Both the position numbers and the translations under genes were made by a program. A stretch of 58,468 nt of DNA from the NCBI RefSeq assembly GCF_024204665.1, contig NZ_CP100358.1:1-58468 (forward strand). Reading direction: 5' to 3'. The notes under the pieces were generated by a model. That model saw only the letters and a list, made by a program, of their open reading frames with translations, did no database searches and was not told the DNA's origin. Each line of letters starts with the position of its first letter. Position 1 is the stretch's first letter. This DNA comes from Natronosalvus rutilus (GTDB lineage Archaea; Halobacteriota; Halobacteria; Halobacteriales; Natrialbaceae). This document shows positions 8,322 through 15,920 of this stretch, piece after piece.

Positions 8322-8643
8322 CGGCCCCCTCCTCGTCGTCGCCCCCATCGCCGGCCTCGTAGTCGAAGTCCGGCTCGAGGTCCTCGTCCTCTTTCAGTCC
8401 GACCGCGCCATCGTCCAGATCGACGACCAGGAAGCGACGGCTCACCCGCCGGGCGAGCCCGAGCATCGTCTCCCGGTTCTCCTCGGGGAGTTCGTCGAAC
8501 GGGACGGACGTCCCGTCTTGGGTCTGCCAGCCGGCGTCAGCCGCGGCCTCCTCGTACTGCTCGTGGAGGTATTCAGCGAACGCTTCGACGTCGTCTTCAT
8601 CCTGCGGTTCGACCATCAGGTCCGTGATTTCTTCGAAGGTCAT
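8314..8643 (-). CDS. Acidic hypothetical protein
   Basis: This is a 109-residue strongly acidic protein. The helical N-terminus MTFEEITDLMVEPQDED leads into LARRVSRRFLVVDLDDGAVGL and an Asp/Glu/Gly tail. The start at 8643 overlaps the stop of the tiny membrane gene upstream by ATGA, which fixes the start. Not recognised. Confidence 0.55.
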   Translation of the reverse strand: MTFEEITDLMVEPQDEDDVEAFAEYLHEQYEEAAADAGWQTQDGTSVPFDELPEENRETMLGLARRVSRRFLVVDLDDGAVGLKEDEDLEPDFDYEAGDGGDDEEGADG

Positions 8644-8759
8644 GGTGTCAGTATGAGTGCTATTAGTGCCCAGCCACCGAGTAAGGTGAGGATGAGCAGG
8701 ATCTGGAGCCAGAACAACCGGTCTCGGTGTGTCAACCCCCGGGGTAAGACTCCCTTCAT
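8640..8759 (-). CDS. 39-residue single-TM microprotein
   Basis: This small gene encodes 39 residues: a basic head MKGVLPRGLTHRDR followed by one strongly hydrophobic helix (about 15-37: FWLQILLILTLLGGWALIAL). It fits exactly between two genes, sharing ATGA overlaps with the stop of 8756-9010 and the start of 8314-8643. Those overlaps are the main evidence that it is translated. Small single-TM viral proteins often modify the host membrane or aid lysis, but no function can be assigned. Confidence 0.6.
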   Translation of the reverse strand: MKGVLPRGLTHRDRLFWLQILLILTLLGGWALIALILTP

Positions 8760-9010
8760 CGGCTTCCAGACCCCTCGTTCTCTCCGGTTTCGCCGGTTTC
8801 GTCATTCTCTCGCTCGTCAGCGACGTCGAAGCCGGTGTACGACCTCGCCAGTTCGTTGACGATCTCGCCCGCCGTGAGCTCGTCCTCGGTCGGCCGGCCC
8901 CGGCTGGTCTTGAGGGTCCCGCCGAGCTCCTTCTCGACAGCCGCGATGGCGTTCTCGAAGTTCTCGATGTGATCCTCGTGGGTGAGGCTGACGGAGACGG
9001 TATCAGCCAT
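8756..9010 (-). CDS. Hypothetical protein, possible RHH-like
   Basis: This is an 84-residue protein. An N-terminal strand MADTVSVSLTHEDHIENFENA is followed by helices, then a polar acidic tail. The strand-helix-helix start is loosely like ribbon-helix-helix proteins, but the spacing is not convincing. It overlaps the Hjc-like gene upstream by 8 bases. Confidence 0.5.
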   Translation of the reverse strand: MADTVSVSLTHEDHIENFENAIAAVEKELGGTLKTSRGRPTEDELTAGEIVNELARSYTGFDVADERENDETGETGENEGSGSR

Positions 9011-9542
9011 CGGCCTCTCCCCCCTGATCCTGGTCTTGATCCGAGCCCCACATTGCGGCCGGGTCCGGTTTCGGGGCCTCAACCATCCCCTTCCCGAGCC
9101 TGCCGTTGACCGAGTGGTACAGCGCGAAGGCCGTCAGGTCCTCCGGGTAGACCCCCTCGGCCGACCCGTCGGGCTCGGCGATCTTCGCGGCCCACTTCTC
9201 GTCACCGGGCGAGCCCCGGTAGGTCCCCGCGTTCGTCCGCTCCATGTCCTCGGGATTCCAGACGTAGAACGCCCGCTCGCCTTTGAAGCGGCCGATCAGG
9301 ATGGTCTCCATCCCGTAGGCGTCAGCGTAGGCCCGCAGCGCCTCGAGCTCGTCCTCCTGGACGTAGATGTACGGCTCGCTCGTCGTCTTCTCCTCGCCGG
9401 CGAACGCGATGCCCTCCTGGGCGAAGGTGACGTCCGGGAGATCGCCGTCGCCGCCGGAGCCGGAAGCGGCCGCCCGCTGCGCCCACCAGTGAGGAGTCTC
9501 CTGGAACATACGGACGAACACCCGCTCCTCGCGATCACCCAT
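9003..9542 (-). CDS. Hjc-like Holliday junction resolvase
   Basis: This 179-residue protein has its N-terminal 110 residues in the order of archaeal Hjc (PD-(D/E)XK fold). The order is REERVFVRMFQE (catalytic Glu about 5-6), a GSGGDGDLPDVTF segment (Asp37), then GEEKTT (E-x-K at 50-52), followed by the basic helix ELEALRAYADAYG and the strands ILIGRFKGERAFYVW. Archaeal Hjc cleaves four-way junctions symmetrically; in tailed viruses resolvases debranch replicated DNA before packaging, which matches the neighbouring terminase genes. A C-terminal extension of about 60 residues is unusual and unassigned. The start at 9542 is chosen over a GTG nine bases upstream. Confidence 0.72.
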   Translation of the reverse strand: MGDREERVFVRMFQETPHWWAQRAAASGSGGDGDLPDVTFAQEGIAFAGEEKTTSEPYIYVQEDELEALRAYADAYGMETILIGRFKGERAFYVWNPEDMERTNAGTYRGSPGDEKWAAKIAEPDGSAEGVYPEDLTAFALYHSVNGRLGKGMVEAPKPDPAAMWGSDQDQDQGGEADG

Positions 9543-9930
9543 CGTCCTCACCCCCTCGCCGGTCCTGGATCAGCCGGCACATACCGCAGGGGTAACAGCC
9601 CTTCTCGATGGCCTCCGACCGGCTGCTGATCTGGTGACCGGCATCGTGATCGACGTCGTGGAGCGGGTCGCCGCTCTCGTCGAGCTCGTGGTAGGCCCAG
9701 GCGTTGTTCTCCGAGCGCCCCTCCGGGTACAGGACGTCGCTGTCCAGTGGCCGGCCGTCCAGCTTCGCGAGGCGGGTCCGGTCGGAGGCTGACTTCCGCC
9801 CGCCCGCGGTTCCCGTCGGGCAGGTGTGCTGGCCGACGCTGACCACGACCTTCTCGCAGTCCTCGCAGTACTCGAACGCGTCCCGGATGTCCTCCGGGTA
9901 GGATTCGGGCGGGCGGGCCAACTGGTTCAC
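9535..9930 (-). CDS. Zinc-binding hypothetical protein
   Basis: This 131-residue protein has two putative zinc sites. CEDC with a later HTC (about 22-36) lies near the N-terminus, and CYPCGMC (about 112-118) near the C-terminus. The middle contains a His/Asp-rich stretch HDVDHDAGH. It shares overlaps with both neighbours. The family was not recognised. Confidence 0.55.
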   Translation of the reverse strand: MNQLARPPESYPEDIRDAFEYCEDCEKVVVSVGQHTCPTGTAGGRKSASDRTRLAKLDGRPLDSDVLYPEGRSENNAWAYHELDESGDPLHDVDHDAGHQISSRSEAIEKGCYPCGMCRLIQDRRGGEDDG

Positions 9931-10346
9931 CCCACCACCCCGACTCGGTCCGTCCCTGGCTTCCAGGTCTCCTCGGGAACGCCGGCGTCAGGGAACGGCG
10001 TATCCTCGTAGTTGATCGGATGGAGATCAGCCTCGGGCGGTGCTGACGGGTTCTCGGGCAGCCAGTCTCGAAGGCCGGCCTCATCCATCGCGTAGTGATC
10101 GCGGGTCCGGTCCTCGATCACGACCAGCCCGTCTTTGAGCGTCGGCCGCCGGTAGGACGTCACCACCTCGAACTGATCGGTCTCGGGCCGCCAGGCGACG
10201 AACTGCGCCCACCCCCAGCCGATGTACACGAAGGCGATGTACCCGCCGCTGCCGGTCAGCGCCGCGATCAGCTCCTCTCGGGAGAGGGTCAGCGGGTTCT
10301 CGCTCCCCGATGCTACTCCCGAGGGTCCTTCCTCCCCACCCATCAT
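9927..10346 (-). CDS. Hypothetical protein
   Basis: This is a 139-residue protein with a disordered Gly/Ser-rich N-terminus. An aromatic beta-sheet core follows, YIAFVYIGWGWAQFVAWRPE then VVTSYRRPTLKDGLVVI, and then a Pro-rich tail. The start overlaps the upstream stop (TGATG arrangement). No family or catalytic signature was seen. Confidence 0.5.
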   Translation of the reverse strand: MMGGEEGPSGVASGSENPLTLSREELIAALTGSGGYIAFVYIGWGWAQFVAWRPETDQFEVVTSYRRPTLKDGLVVIEDRTRDHYAMDEAGLRDWLPENPSAPPEADLHPINYEDTPFPDAGVPEETWKPGTDRVGVVG

Positions 10347-10585
10347 TGGTCGGTCACCTTCGCATGCCAGGGCCTCGGCTGGTACACCTCACCCTGCCGG
10401 TACAGCGCGGACAGGGCGTCGAGGACGTCGGGTGTGGTGTAGCCCGTCTCGGCTTTCACCTCGCCGATCACCTCGTCGACGTACACACCGTTGCCGGGCG
10501 TCTCGGCATCGAGCCCTCGAACCGCCTCGAGGAGCGTCTCCTGGAGGGGCTTGCTGTCGACGTGATCGCGGCCGGTGTCGCTCAT
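10343..10585 (-). CDS. Stand-alone winged helix resembling MCM C-terminus
   Basis: This 80-residue protein looks like a single winged-helix domain: helices LQETLLEAVRGL and YTTPDVLDALSALYRQG, ending GEVYQPRPWHAKV. The last part closely follows the end of archaeal MCM helicases, where an EGxIYEP wing precedes the terminus. Only that domain is present; no MCM ATPase was found. It could recruit or modulate host MCM, or simply bind DNA. It overlaps both neighbours by 4 bases in the packaging operon. Confidence 0.5.
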   Translation of the reverse strand: MSDTGRDHVDSKPLQETLLEAVRGLDAETPGNGVYVDEVIGEVKAETGYTTPDVLDALSALYRQGEVYQPRPWHAKVTDQ

Positions 10586-11046
10586 GCCATTTCCTCCAGG
10601 CTGACGGCCTCACCTTCGACGCCACAGAACTCGTCCAGGAGCTCCTCGTCCTCGGGCTCCAGGCCCTGGGCGAGCTCGAACTGTTGCGGTTCCTCGTTCG
10701 TGAGCCCGAGGCGCTGACTCATCCGCATGTCCGACTCGAGGTTCTGCCTGATCTCCTGCCGGACGGACTTCTCGGTCGTGAGGTCCTCCTGTTGACGGGC
10801 CTCGAGGGCCATCTGGTTGAGCCGCTGTCGCTGCTGACGGAGCTCGCGCAGCCGGCTCACCCCGGAGTAGTAGGCGACGTCCAGTTCGCCTATCCAGGTC
10901 TCCATCCGGGAAATGTCTGTCTTCACGGTGCTCTCGTTACAATCGAAGTTCTCGGCGATACGGGCGACTGCATCGCTGTACCCGATACCCATTTCGACGA
11001 GGAGCCGCCAGGTCTCCTCGCGCCGTGCTCTTAGTTCGTCTCTCAT
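10582..11046 (-). CDS. HTH/coiled-coil protein, candidate small terminase
   Basis: This 154-residue protein has an N-terminal helix-turn-helix (about 25-55: ARIAENFDCNESTVKTDISRMETW). A long charged coiled coil follows (about 62-110: RLRELRQQRQRLNQMALE and onward), with an acidic C-terminus. HTH plus an oligomerising helical segment and an acidic end is the layout of small terminase subunits. The gene lies upstream of Hjc, HNH and TerL in one operon. It could instead be a regulator; no signature distinguishes the two. Confidence 0.5.
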   Translation of the reverse strand: MRDELRARREETWRLLVEMGIGYSDAVARIAENFDCNESTVKTDISRMETWIGELDVAYYSGVSRLRELRQQRQRLNQMALEARQQEDLTTEKSVRQEIRQNLESDMRMSQRLGLTNEEPQQFELAQGLEPEDEELLDEFCGVEGEAVSLEEMA

Positions 11047-11053
11047 GGTTGTG

Positions 11054-11500
11054 TTAGTGATCTGCTACCTTTCCGTTGTCGTAGATGAACTCGGTGCGGC
11101 CGCCGTGACCGTGGATGGCCACCGCGACCTCCATTCGCGGTCGGATGTCGATGCCGGTGTCAGTGAACTGCAGGTTCTCGTTCTCGTCGTTACGCCACTC
11201 GATCACCACCCGGCCGGAGGGGAACTGGGCGAAGTCAGCGACGACGCCCGTCCCGCTCACGCCGGACTGATCCTCACGCCGGAGCATCACGCCCGTCAGC
11301 GGACGGCGGTCGCTCGCGATCTGCGTGACGTCCTCGAGGTGAAGGCCCCCGGACTCCTCGTCGGGCCAGTGAAACTCGAGCTCGTTCGCCCCCTCGATCA
11401 CGGTCACCCCTCGCGGGAACTGGACCGCCGGGAGCGCGGCCGAGGATGGGCTCGCCCGGTAGGAGCCCTTCGTCAGGACGGAGTCGCGGTACTTAGCCAT
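11054..11500 (-). CDS. Hypothetical beta-rich protein
   Basis: This is a 148-residue protein almost entirely of predicted strands, with GVTVIEGANELEFHW and GRVVIEWRNDENENLQF as two similar blocks. RPRMEVAVAIHGHGGRTEFIYD follows. The start at 11500 overlaps the upstream stop. The strand blocks suggest an internally repeated beta sandwich. Not recognised. Confidence 0.5.
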   Translation of the reverse strand: MAKYRDSVLTKGSYRASPSSAALPAVQFPRGVTVIEGANELEFHWPDEESGGLHLEDVTQIASDRRPLTGVMLRREDQSGVSGTGVVADFAQFPSGRVVIEWRNDENENLQFTDTGIDIRPRMEVAVAIHGHGGRTEFIYDNGKVADH

Positions 11501-11777
11501 CGGGCGACACCTCCTCGATCTCGATCTTGGTCCCGCCGCCGGCGTCGGCGTCGGCATCGGTGTCGGCCTCACCCTCGCCATCGCCGGCCTCGTCGGTGAC
11601 GTCGACTCGGATGTACAGCAGCCCGTCTTTCGCCATCGTGACGTCGTGGACGTCGCCGTCGACGGCATCGGTCTCCTCGAGGGCCTCGCTGACAGCCCGG
11701 GAGATCTGGCCCGAGCAGTGACCACAGAAGTGGCCGTCGATGAGCGTCACCGCGTGCCCACACCCCCGGCAGGTCAT
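11493..11777 (-). CDS. Zinc-knuckle protein
   Basis: This is a 94-residue protein. The N-terminus carries CRGC (3-6) and CGHC (18-21), a compact zinc ribbon. A helical segment, a strand pair GLLYIRVDV and an Asp/Ala-rich low-complexity stretch follow. The ATGA overlap with the upstream membrane-anchored gene supports co-translation. Confidence 0.55.
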   Translation of the reverse strand: MTCRGCGHAVTLIDGHFCGHCSGQISRAVSEALEETDAVDGDVHDVTMAKDGLLYIRVDVTDEAGDGEGEADTDADADAGGGTKIEIEEVSPDG

Positions 11778-12211
11778 AGCTTCCTCCGTAGATCGTCACC
11801 GACGTGCTGGTAGATCACGCCCGCCAGGTCTTTGAGGTCCTCGCGGCCCACCTCGTCGACGTCGAAGTCGAGGTCCTCACCGCCGACCAGGAACGCCAGT
11901 TGCAACTCGAGCGGGTCGTCACCCCGGTCCATCGCGAGGAGCTCACCCAGGACGGCGTCGACGCCCTCGACGAACTCGAGGTCGGTCTCCTGGTGGATGC
12001 CCTGATCGCGACGGGACTTCGCCCGGGCCGCCGCCAGACACACCTCGGCGAACTCGATGGGCTCGCGGTCTGCCTCGCCCTCATCGTCGACGGCGTCAGC
12101 GTCAGCGGTAGCGTCCGGGTCGGGCCGGCTGGTCACCAGGAGGTACGCCAGGTAACCGATGCCGGCCGTGAGCCCCGCGCCCCCGACCAGGCCGATCACG
12201 AGCTCATGCAT
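11774..12211 (-). CDS. Membrane-anchored acidic protein
   Basis: This 145-residue protein has one N-terminal TM helix (about 3-27: LVIGLVGGAGLTAGIGYLAYLLV). An acidic linker then leads to a helical domain (about 55-145). The start MHELVIG overlaps the methyltransferase stop by 8 bases (ATGCATGA). The topology predicts a soluble domain tethered to the cytoplasmic membrane. Function is unknown. Confidence 0.55.
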   Translation of the reverse strand: MHELVIGLVGGAGLTAGIGYLAYLLVTSRPDPDATADADAVDDEGEADREPIEFAEVCLAAARAKSRRDQGIHQETDLEFVEGVDAVLGELLAMDRGDDPLELQLAFLVGGEDLDFDVDEVGREDLKDLAGVIYQHVGDDLRRKL

Positions 12212-13505
12212 CGGCCGGGACCTCCTCGTCTGGAGCCTCGCCATCGCCCTCGGCGTCCCCGTCGCCGTCAGCGTTGCCGTCGACGTCAGCGTTCTGCGGG
12301 GAGTCTCGCTGTCGTTTGGCGGTGTGGATACGGCGTTCGATCACCGGGATGTACGCTTCCTCGAGCTCCCAGAGGCGGGTCTCGCGGCCGAGCTTGACCG
12401 CGGCCTCGCCGGTCGCGCCGGAGCCGCCGAACGGGTCGATCACGAGGTCGCCCCGCTCACTCGAACGTTCGATCAGCTCCTCGAGCAGCGCGACGGGCTT
12501 CTGCGTCGGGTGGATGGTCTCCTGGTCTTCGACGTCAGACCAGCGGGCCTCGGTGTACTCGAGGACGTCATCCGGGTAGCCATCGAGCGGGCGGGCCCCG
12601 TCCCTGACTGCAAAGAGGATGAACTCGTGTTTGTAGCCCCACTTCGGTTTGGAGCCGGTGCCGAAGGCCGCGATCTGTGAGGCGTCCTTCTTGACCCAGA
12701 CCAGGTAGTTCTGGACCTGCCAGCCGTGGGCCTCGATCACGTCGCGGAAGGGGCCGGCTGTTTTCCAGGAGGCGAAGCAGTACAGGTGCGCCTGGGTTGA
12801 GGCAACCCGGTCGAGCTCGGTCATGACGTCGTCCCATAGCTCGAGGGCTTCCTCCTCGTCGTGATCGTTCGCGACGGTCCCGAGGTGTTGGGTCTCCTTC
12901 ACCCGGCCCATGCTGTCGGAGATATCGATGTTGACTCCGTAGGGCGGGTCGGTGACGATCAGGTCGACCTCGTCGTCCTCGAGGCGATCAGCCATCCCAT
13001 CGACGCAGTCCTCGTTGAACACCTCCGGCTGGGGAGGCGGGGTCGGAGGGTTATCCCGCGTGGGCGTCACCCGGATCATGTCCAGGTACTCGTCGAGGCT
13101 CTCATCCCGGGCATCGAGCATGTCCAGGACCTCGTCACGCCGGCCGTTCTCGACGAGCCAGTCGTACTCGAGGGCGTCAGCCTTGTCCTCGTGCTCGCCG
13201 TGGATCTTGTTCATCTTCAGCCGGAGCATCCGGCGGTCGGCCTCGGAAAGATCCTCGCCCAGGACGGGGACCTCCTCGAGCCCGATCTCGTCTGCAGCCT
13301 TGAGGCGGTGTTCGCCATCGGAAATGAGCCCGTCAGCGTCAGCCAGGATTGGCGGGCCGACCCATCCGTACTTGCGGATGTTGTTCACCAGCTCGGTGAA
13401 CATTTCGTCGTCCATTTCGTTCGGGTTGTCGCCGTCGACGTGGAGGTCACCGACAGCGGTCTCGAAGCCCTCCCAGTCCGGGCCGGGTAGATCGGTTAGC
13501 TTCAC
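12204..13505 (-). CDS. ParB-like domain fused to DNA (N6-A or N4-C) methyltransferase
   Basis: This is a 433-residue protein. Residues 20-80 are a ParB/Srx-like domain (NNIRKYGWVGPPILAD, then GEHRLKAA at 64-71). Residues 160-400 are an S-adenosylmethionine methyltransferase of the order with catalytic motif first: TDPPYG (185-190) and DPFGGSGAT (357-365), with HPTQKP between, typical of class beta enzymes. It methylates an exocyclic amino group on adenine or cytosine, probably masking viral DNA from host restriction. ParB-methyltransferase fusions are known in viruses and mobile elements. The start is GTG, overlapping a 25-codon upstream frame. The tail is Asp/Gly low complexity. Confidence 0.85.
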   Translation of the reverse strand: MKLTDLPGPDWEGFETAVGDLHVDGDNPNEMDDEMFTELVNNIRKYGWVGPPILADADGLISDGEHRLKAADEIGLEEVPVLGEDLSEADRRMLRLKMNKIHGEHEDKADALEYDWLVENGRRDEVLDMLDARDESLDEYLDMIRVTPTRDNPPTPPPQPEVFNEDCVDGMADRLEDDEVDLIVTDPPYGVNIDISDSMGRVKETQHLGTVANDHDEEEALELWDDVMTELDRVASTQAHLYCFASWKTAGPFRDVIEAHGWQVQNYLVWVKKDASQIAAFGTGSKPKWGYKHEFILFAVRDGARPLDGYPDDVLEYTEARWSDVEDQETIHPTQKPVALLEELIERSSERGDLVIDPFGGSGATGEAAVKLGRETRLWELEEAYIPVIERRIHTAKRQRDSPQNADVDGNADGDGDAEGDGEAPDEEVPADA

Positions 13506-13579
13506 GGCCCCGGATCACCCCGCGTGGAGTCCGGGCCGGGACGGCCGGTGTCAGTACGGTCAGTTGGTATCGCGTTCAT
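13502..13579 (-). CDS. Possible 25-residue leader peptide
   Basis: This is a short frame starting MNAIPTDRTDTG and ending in a TGA that overlaps the GTG start of the methyltransferase. The overlap suggests translational coupling, but composition is poor in hydrophobic residues and no Shine-Dalgarno is clear. It may be only an untranslated leader. Confidence 0.25.
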   Translation of the reverse strand: MNAIPTDRTDTGRPGPDSTRGDPGP

Positions 13580-13682
13580 GTGTTGCTGGCCTCGCGGGTG
13601 TGCGCGTGAAGGCACAAATCCGGCCTCGAAACCGACGGACGGCGTCGGGGTGCCGTTGTAACCTCCCTTCTATCGTCGTCGG

Positions 13683-13703
13683 AGGTAAGCCGTCTTACCT
13701 GAC
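13683..13703. repeat. Inverted repeat with TTACCTGAC motif
   Basis: AGGTAAG-CCGT-CTTACCT forms a perfect 7-bp inverted repeat (13683-13700). Its right arm continues as TTACCTGAC (13695-13703). The 9-mer recurs upstream of genes starting at 7805, 15257 and 28120, so it is a candidate operator. The surrounding 13580-13814 stretch holds no convincing gene. Confidence 0.45.
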
Positions 13704-13814
13704 GAGTCAAACACACACCTTACCCTACAGATATGAGAGCCTACAGAAAAAGGTATCTCCGTTGATGGGGGGAGCGTCAGCAGGAACCAGTCGTGGAGGA
13801 TAAAGCGTCAGCCG

Positions 13815-14165
13815 TCAGTCGTCAGCGGGTGCGGTAGAAGCCTGGGTGTCTTCGGAGCCGTAGGGGTTCGCGACGTCTTTGCCCTGGGCGTGCCGGACGA
13901 AGTACTGGAGGTCGTTGATCGCCTCGGCCCCCTTCTGCGTGAGGCTGTAGGCGTTTGTTCGCTTGTCCCGTTCGGTCTTTTCGACGAGCCCGCGGTCGAC
14001 GAGCGCGTCGAGGTTCGGGTACAGCCGGCCGTGGTTGACTTCTTTGCCGTAGATCTGCTCGAGGGCCTCCTTGACGGCCAGGCCGTGGGGGATGTCTCCG
14101 TGCTGTCGTTCACTGCTTGCGATCACGAGTACGCAGTTCTGTTGGAACGCGGTTAGGTCAATCAT
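13815..14165 (-). CDS. PadR-family transcriptional regulator
   Basis: This 116-residue protein is a PadR winged helix. The order is LTAFQQNCVLVIAS, GLAVKEALEQIYGKEVNHGRLYPNLDALVDRGLVEKTERDKRTNAYSLTQKGAEAI split around the recognition helix and wing (about 35-85), with a short C-terminal helix. The YPNLDALVDRGLV and YSLTxKG features are characteristic. PadR-like proteins are frequent in haloarchaea and their viruses. Start MIDLTAF is preferred over an upstream in-frame start. The tRNA gene follows upstream. It may control its own promoter and the methyltransferase operon. Confidence 0.8.
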   Translation of the reverse strand: MIDLTAFQQNCVLVIASSERQHGDIPHGLAVKEALEQIYGKEVNHGRLYPNLDALVDRGLVEKTERDKRTNAYSLTQKGAEAINDLQYFVRHAQGKDVANPYGSEDTQASTAPADD

Positions 14166-14240
14166 GGAACGCGTTAGTTGATTGTAGTACCTTACCAATA
14201 AACATTTGGGTATCACTGTGAGGTAATTGTAAGACGTGAT

Positions 14241-14315
<75 letters not shown>

Positions 14316-14525
14316 GCTGCCCGGTCGCCGTGCCCACGCCATTAGGCGATGCGATGTGGTGGTGATTGGATTCGGCCACGGTAGGGCCAGACGTTGGTGC
14401 GTCGTGCCGTATCCCGGAGTTGGTTTGCCGGGCCCGATTGGGAGATCACACGGGTACTGTTCGTGGGCCGATAGCGCCGGGTCGTCTGTTGTATTCGCTT
14501 ACGAATATATAAATATACGTGATTG
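14316..14525. promoter_or_regulatory. AT-rich intergenic region upstream of tRNA
   Basis: This 210-base region has no convincing gene. It contains the palindrome TATTCG-CTTA-CGAATA (14492-14507), overlapping TATA-like ATATATAAATATA just after it. A similar TATTTGCTTACGGATA lies at 22211-22226, next to the orphan promoter. It probably holds the promoter for the tRNA and PadR side. Confidence 0.45.
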
Positions 14526-15257
14526 TCAGGTAGTCGCCCGGCCATCCTCGAGGGAGTCGGGAGCTCGGCGTGCGATGTACTCGTGATCGCAGTGTGCCTT
14601 GTAGGTGTAGACGGTCTGGCGTTTGGTCCCGTAGGCGTCAGCGATCAGTTGCGTCGGGACGTCCAGGTCACGCAGGACCATCATGGTGTTCGCAGCGATC
14701 ACCTTCCCGCGGCCGTACCAGTCGAAATAGGTCTCGGGGAGCCCACGGATGAGTCTGGAGGCGGCTTCGTCGTAGTCAAACCCCAGGCGTTTGCGGGCAA
14801 CAGGTTGTCGAATCCAGAGGAGGGCCGCGGTTTTGAGCCAGGCCACCCGCCGGAAGGTGAGCCGGAGCTTCGCGTGCCGGCGTGATCGTTCCGAGCAGTC
14901 AGCGTCGTGGACGTCGATGGCCCCGCCGTCGATGTTCCCGATTCGGCCCCACCCGTAGGAGTACCCGCAGTCGCAGGTCTCCTCGAGGTCGCTGTACTTG
15001 TGAGCGTGAGCGTAGCCGGGGTTGACCCATCGGGCCTTCTTCTGACTGGTTCGGTCCTCGGGTGCGGGCCAGGAGCCCAGGGAGTGCAGGGCCTGATCGC
15101 CGAGGGTCTGCCGCCAGTGGTTCGACGTCACCGCGTCTCCGGGAGCGAAAAGGGCCGATGTCTCGGGCCGGGCGTCGACGTACTCTCGGAGCTCGGCCAT
15201 GTGGGTGAGCCGGCCTTCCGGGTCAGACTCGTCAATCAGGAATTCGTGCGTCTGCAT
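14526..15257 (-). CDS. Large protein with C-terminal HTH
   Basis: This is a 243-residue protein. A zinc-like cluster CDCGYSYG with a later DADC lies near residues 95-125. A helical domain follows, then a helix-turn-helix near the end (about 200-225: VPTQLIADAYGTKRQTVYTYK) resembling resolvase or sigma-like recognition helices. The gene has a leaderless promoter: CTTTATTA about 25 nt before the ATG, preceded by TTACCTGAC. A DNA-binding regulator is inferred; the N-terminal part is unassigned. Confidence 0.55.
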   Translation of the reverse strand: MQTHEFLIDESDPEGRLTHMAELREYVDARPETSALFAPGDAVTSNHWRQTLGDQALHSLGSWPAPEDRTSQKKARWVNPGYAHAHKYSDLEETCDCGYSYGWGRIGNIDGGAIDVHDADCSERSRRHAKLRLTFRRVAWLKTAALLWIRQPVARKRLGFDYDEAASRLIRGLPETYFDWYGRGKVIAANTMMVLRDLDVPTQLIADAYGTKRQTVYTYKAHCDHEYIARRAPDSLEDGRATT

Positions 15258-15294
15258 GGAGTCGCGTCGGACTGTCAGTGTTAATAAAGTACCG

Positions 15295-15303
15295 GTCAGG
15301 TAA
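15295..15303 (-). promoter_or_regulatory. TTACCTGAC motif
   Basis: On the minus strand TTACCTGAC sits just upstream of the TATA-like CTTTATTA for the gene starting at 15257. The same 9-mer lies in promoter regions at 7842, 13695 and 28156. Confidence 0.4.
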
Positions 15304-15344
15304 AACGAATTACTCGGCCCAGGGCCTCGGGAGGTCGATGCCGG

Positions 15345-15617
15345 TCAGGTGACTACCTGGAGATCGTCGACGGTGTACGCCGGTGACCAGGATGCCTGGC
15401 CGACCTTCGCCCGGGTGCGGCCGGTGCTCGTTCCCTCGAGGATCACGCGGCCGCCTCGAGGGCCTTCGAGTTCGGCCCGGGAGCGGATTCGGATGGTTCC
15501 CTCGCGTTCGGTGACGTCGTCGACGTCGGTGACGGTCAGCGGCTCGCGGCGATCACCGAATAGGACGCGGTCGCCGGTAGTGAGCTCGCCGACCGTCGGC
15601 CGGTGGGTGTAGTGCAT
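15345..15617 (-). CDS. Hypothetical protein with GPRGG beta-domain
   Basis: This 90-residue, beta-rich protein has TTGDRVLFGDRREPLTV leading to GPRGGRVILEG, matching the layout of the protein at 1094-1372. Translation is coupled to the upstream gene through TGATG at 15617. The two form a small operon behind a copy of the shared promoter module. Not recognised. Confidence 0.55.
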   Translation of the reverse strand: MHYTHRPTVGELTTGDRVLFGDRREPLTVTDVDDVTEREGTIRIRSRAELEGPRGGRVILEGTSTGRTRAKVGQASWSPAYTVDDLQVVT

Positions 15618-15829
15618 CACCGGGCCTCCTCGGGCTCGGGCCGGCTGACCGCGAAGCGGCCGCGGGTTAGATCACGCCGGAGCGCGGTAGCCAGCGCCGT
15701 CACCTGGACTCCGTCGGGCCGCTCGTAGGTGACGCTCCCTGCGTCGACGTCGGTAATGACGTGGGTCCGCTTGCGTCCGTACACCGTCTCGATCAGTAGG
15801 TCCCCTTCGGTGGGGTTGTACCGTCTCAT
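15617..15829 (-). CDS. Hypothetical protein, first gene of module-driven cassette
   Basis: This 70-residue, beta-rich basic protein contains GDLLIETVYGRKRTHVITDV and VTALATALRRDL. Its ATG lies directly at the end of the conserved AACAGGCTATG-type block, here GTAACAGGCTATG, which fixes the start. Function is unknown. Confidence 0.6.
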   Translation of the reverse strand: MRRYNPTEGDLLIETVYGRKRTHVITDVDAGSVTYERPDGVQVTALATALRRDLTRGRFAVSRPEPEEAR

Positions 15830-15890
15830 AGCCTGTTACAACTGGTCGATGGACAGGTGACACCTTAAGGGTTGTCCTACGTGGTTAACC
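15830..15890 (-). promoter_or_regulatory. Shared promoter module, copy 1
   Basis: It contains GGTTAACCACG, then GACAACCCTTAAGG and the GTAACAGGCT start block. It drives genes 15829 and 15617. Confidence 0.8.
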
Positions 15891-15920
15891 GCAGTCGGGC
15901 GGGGATGAGAAGGGAGCCGA

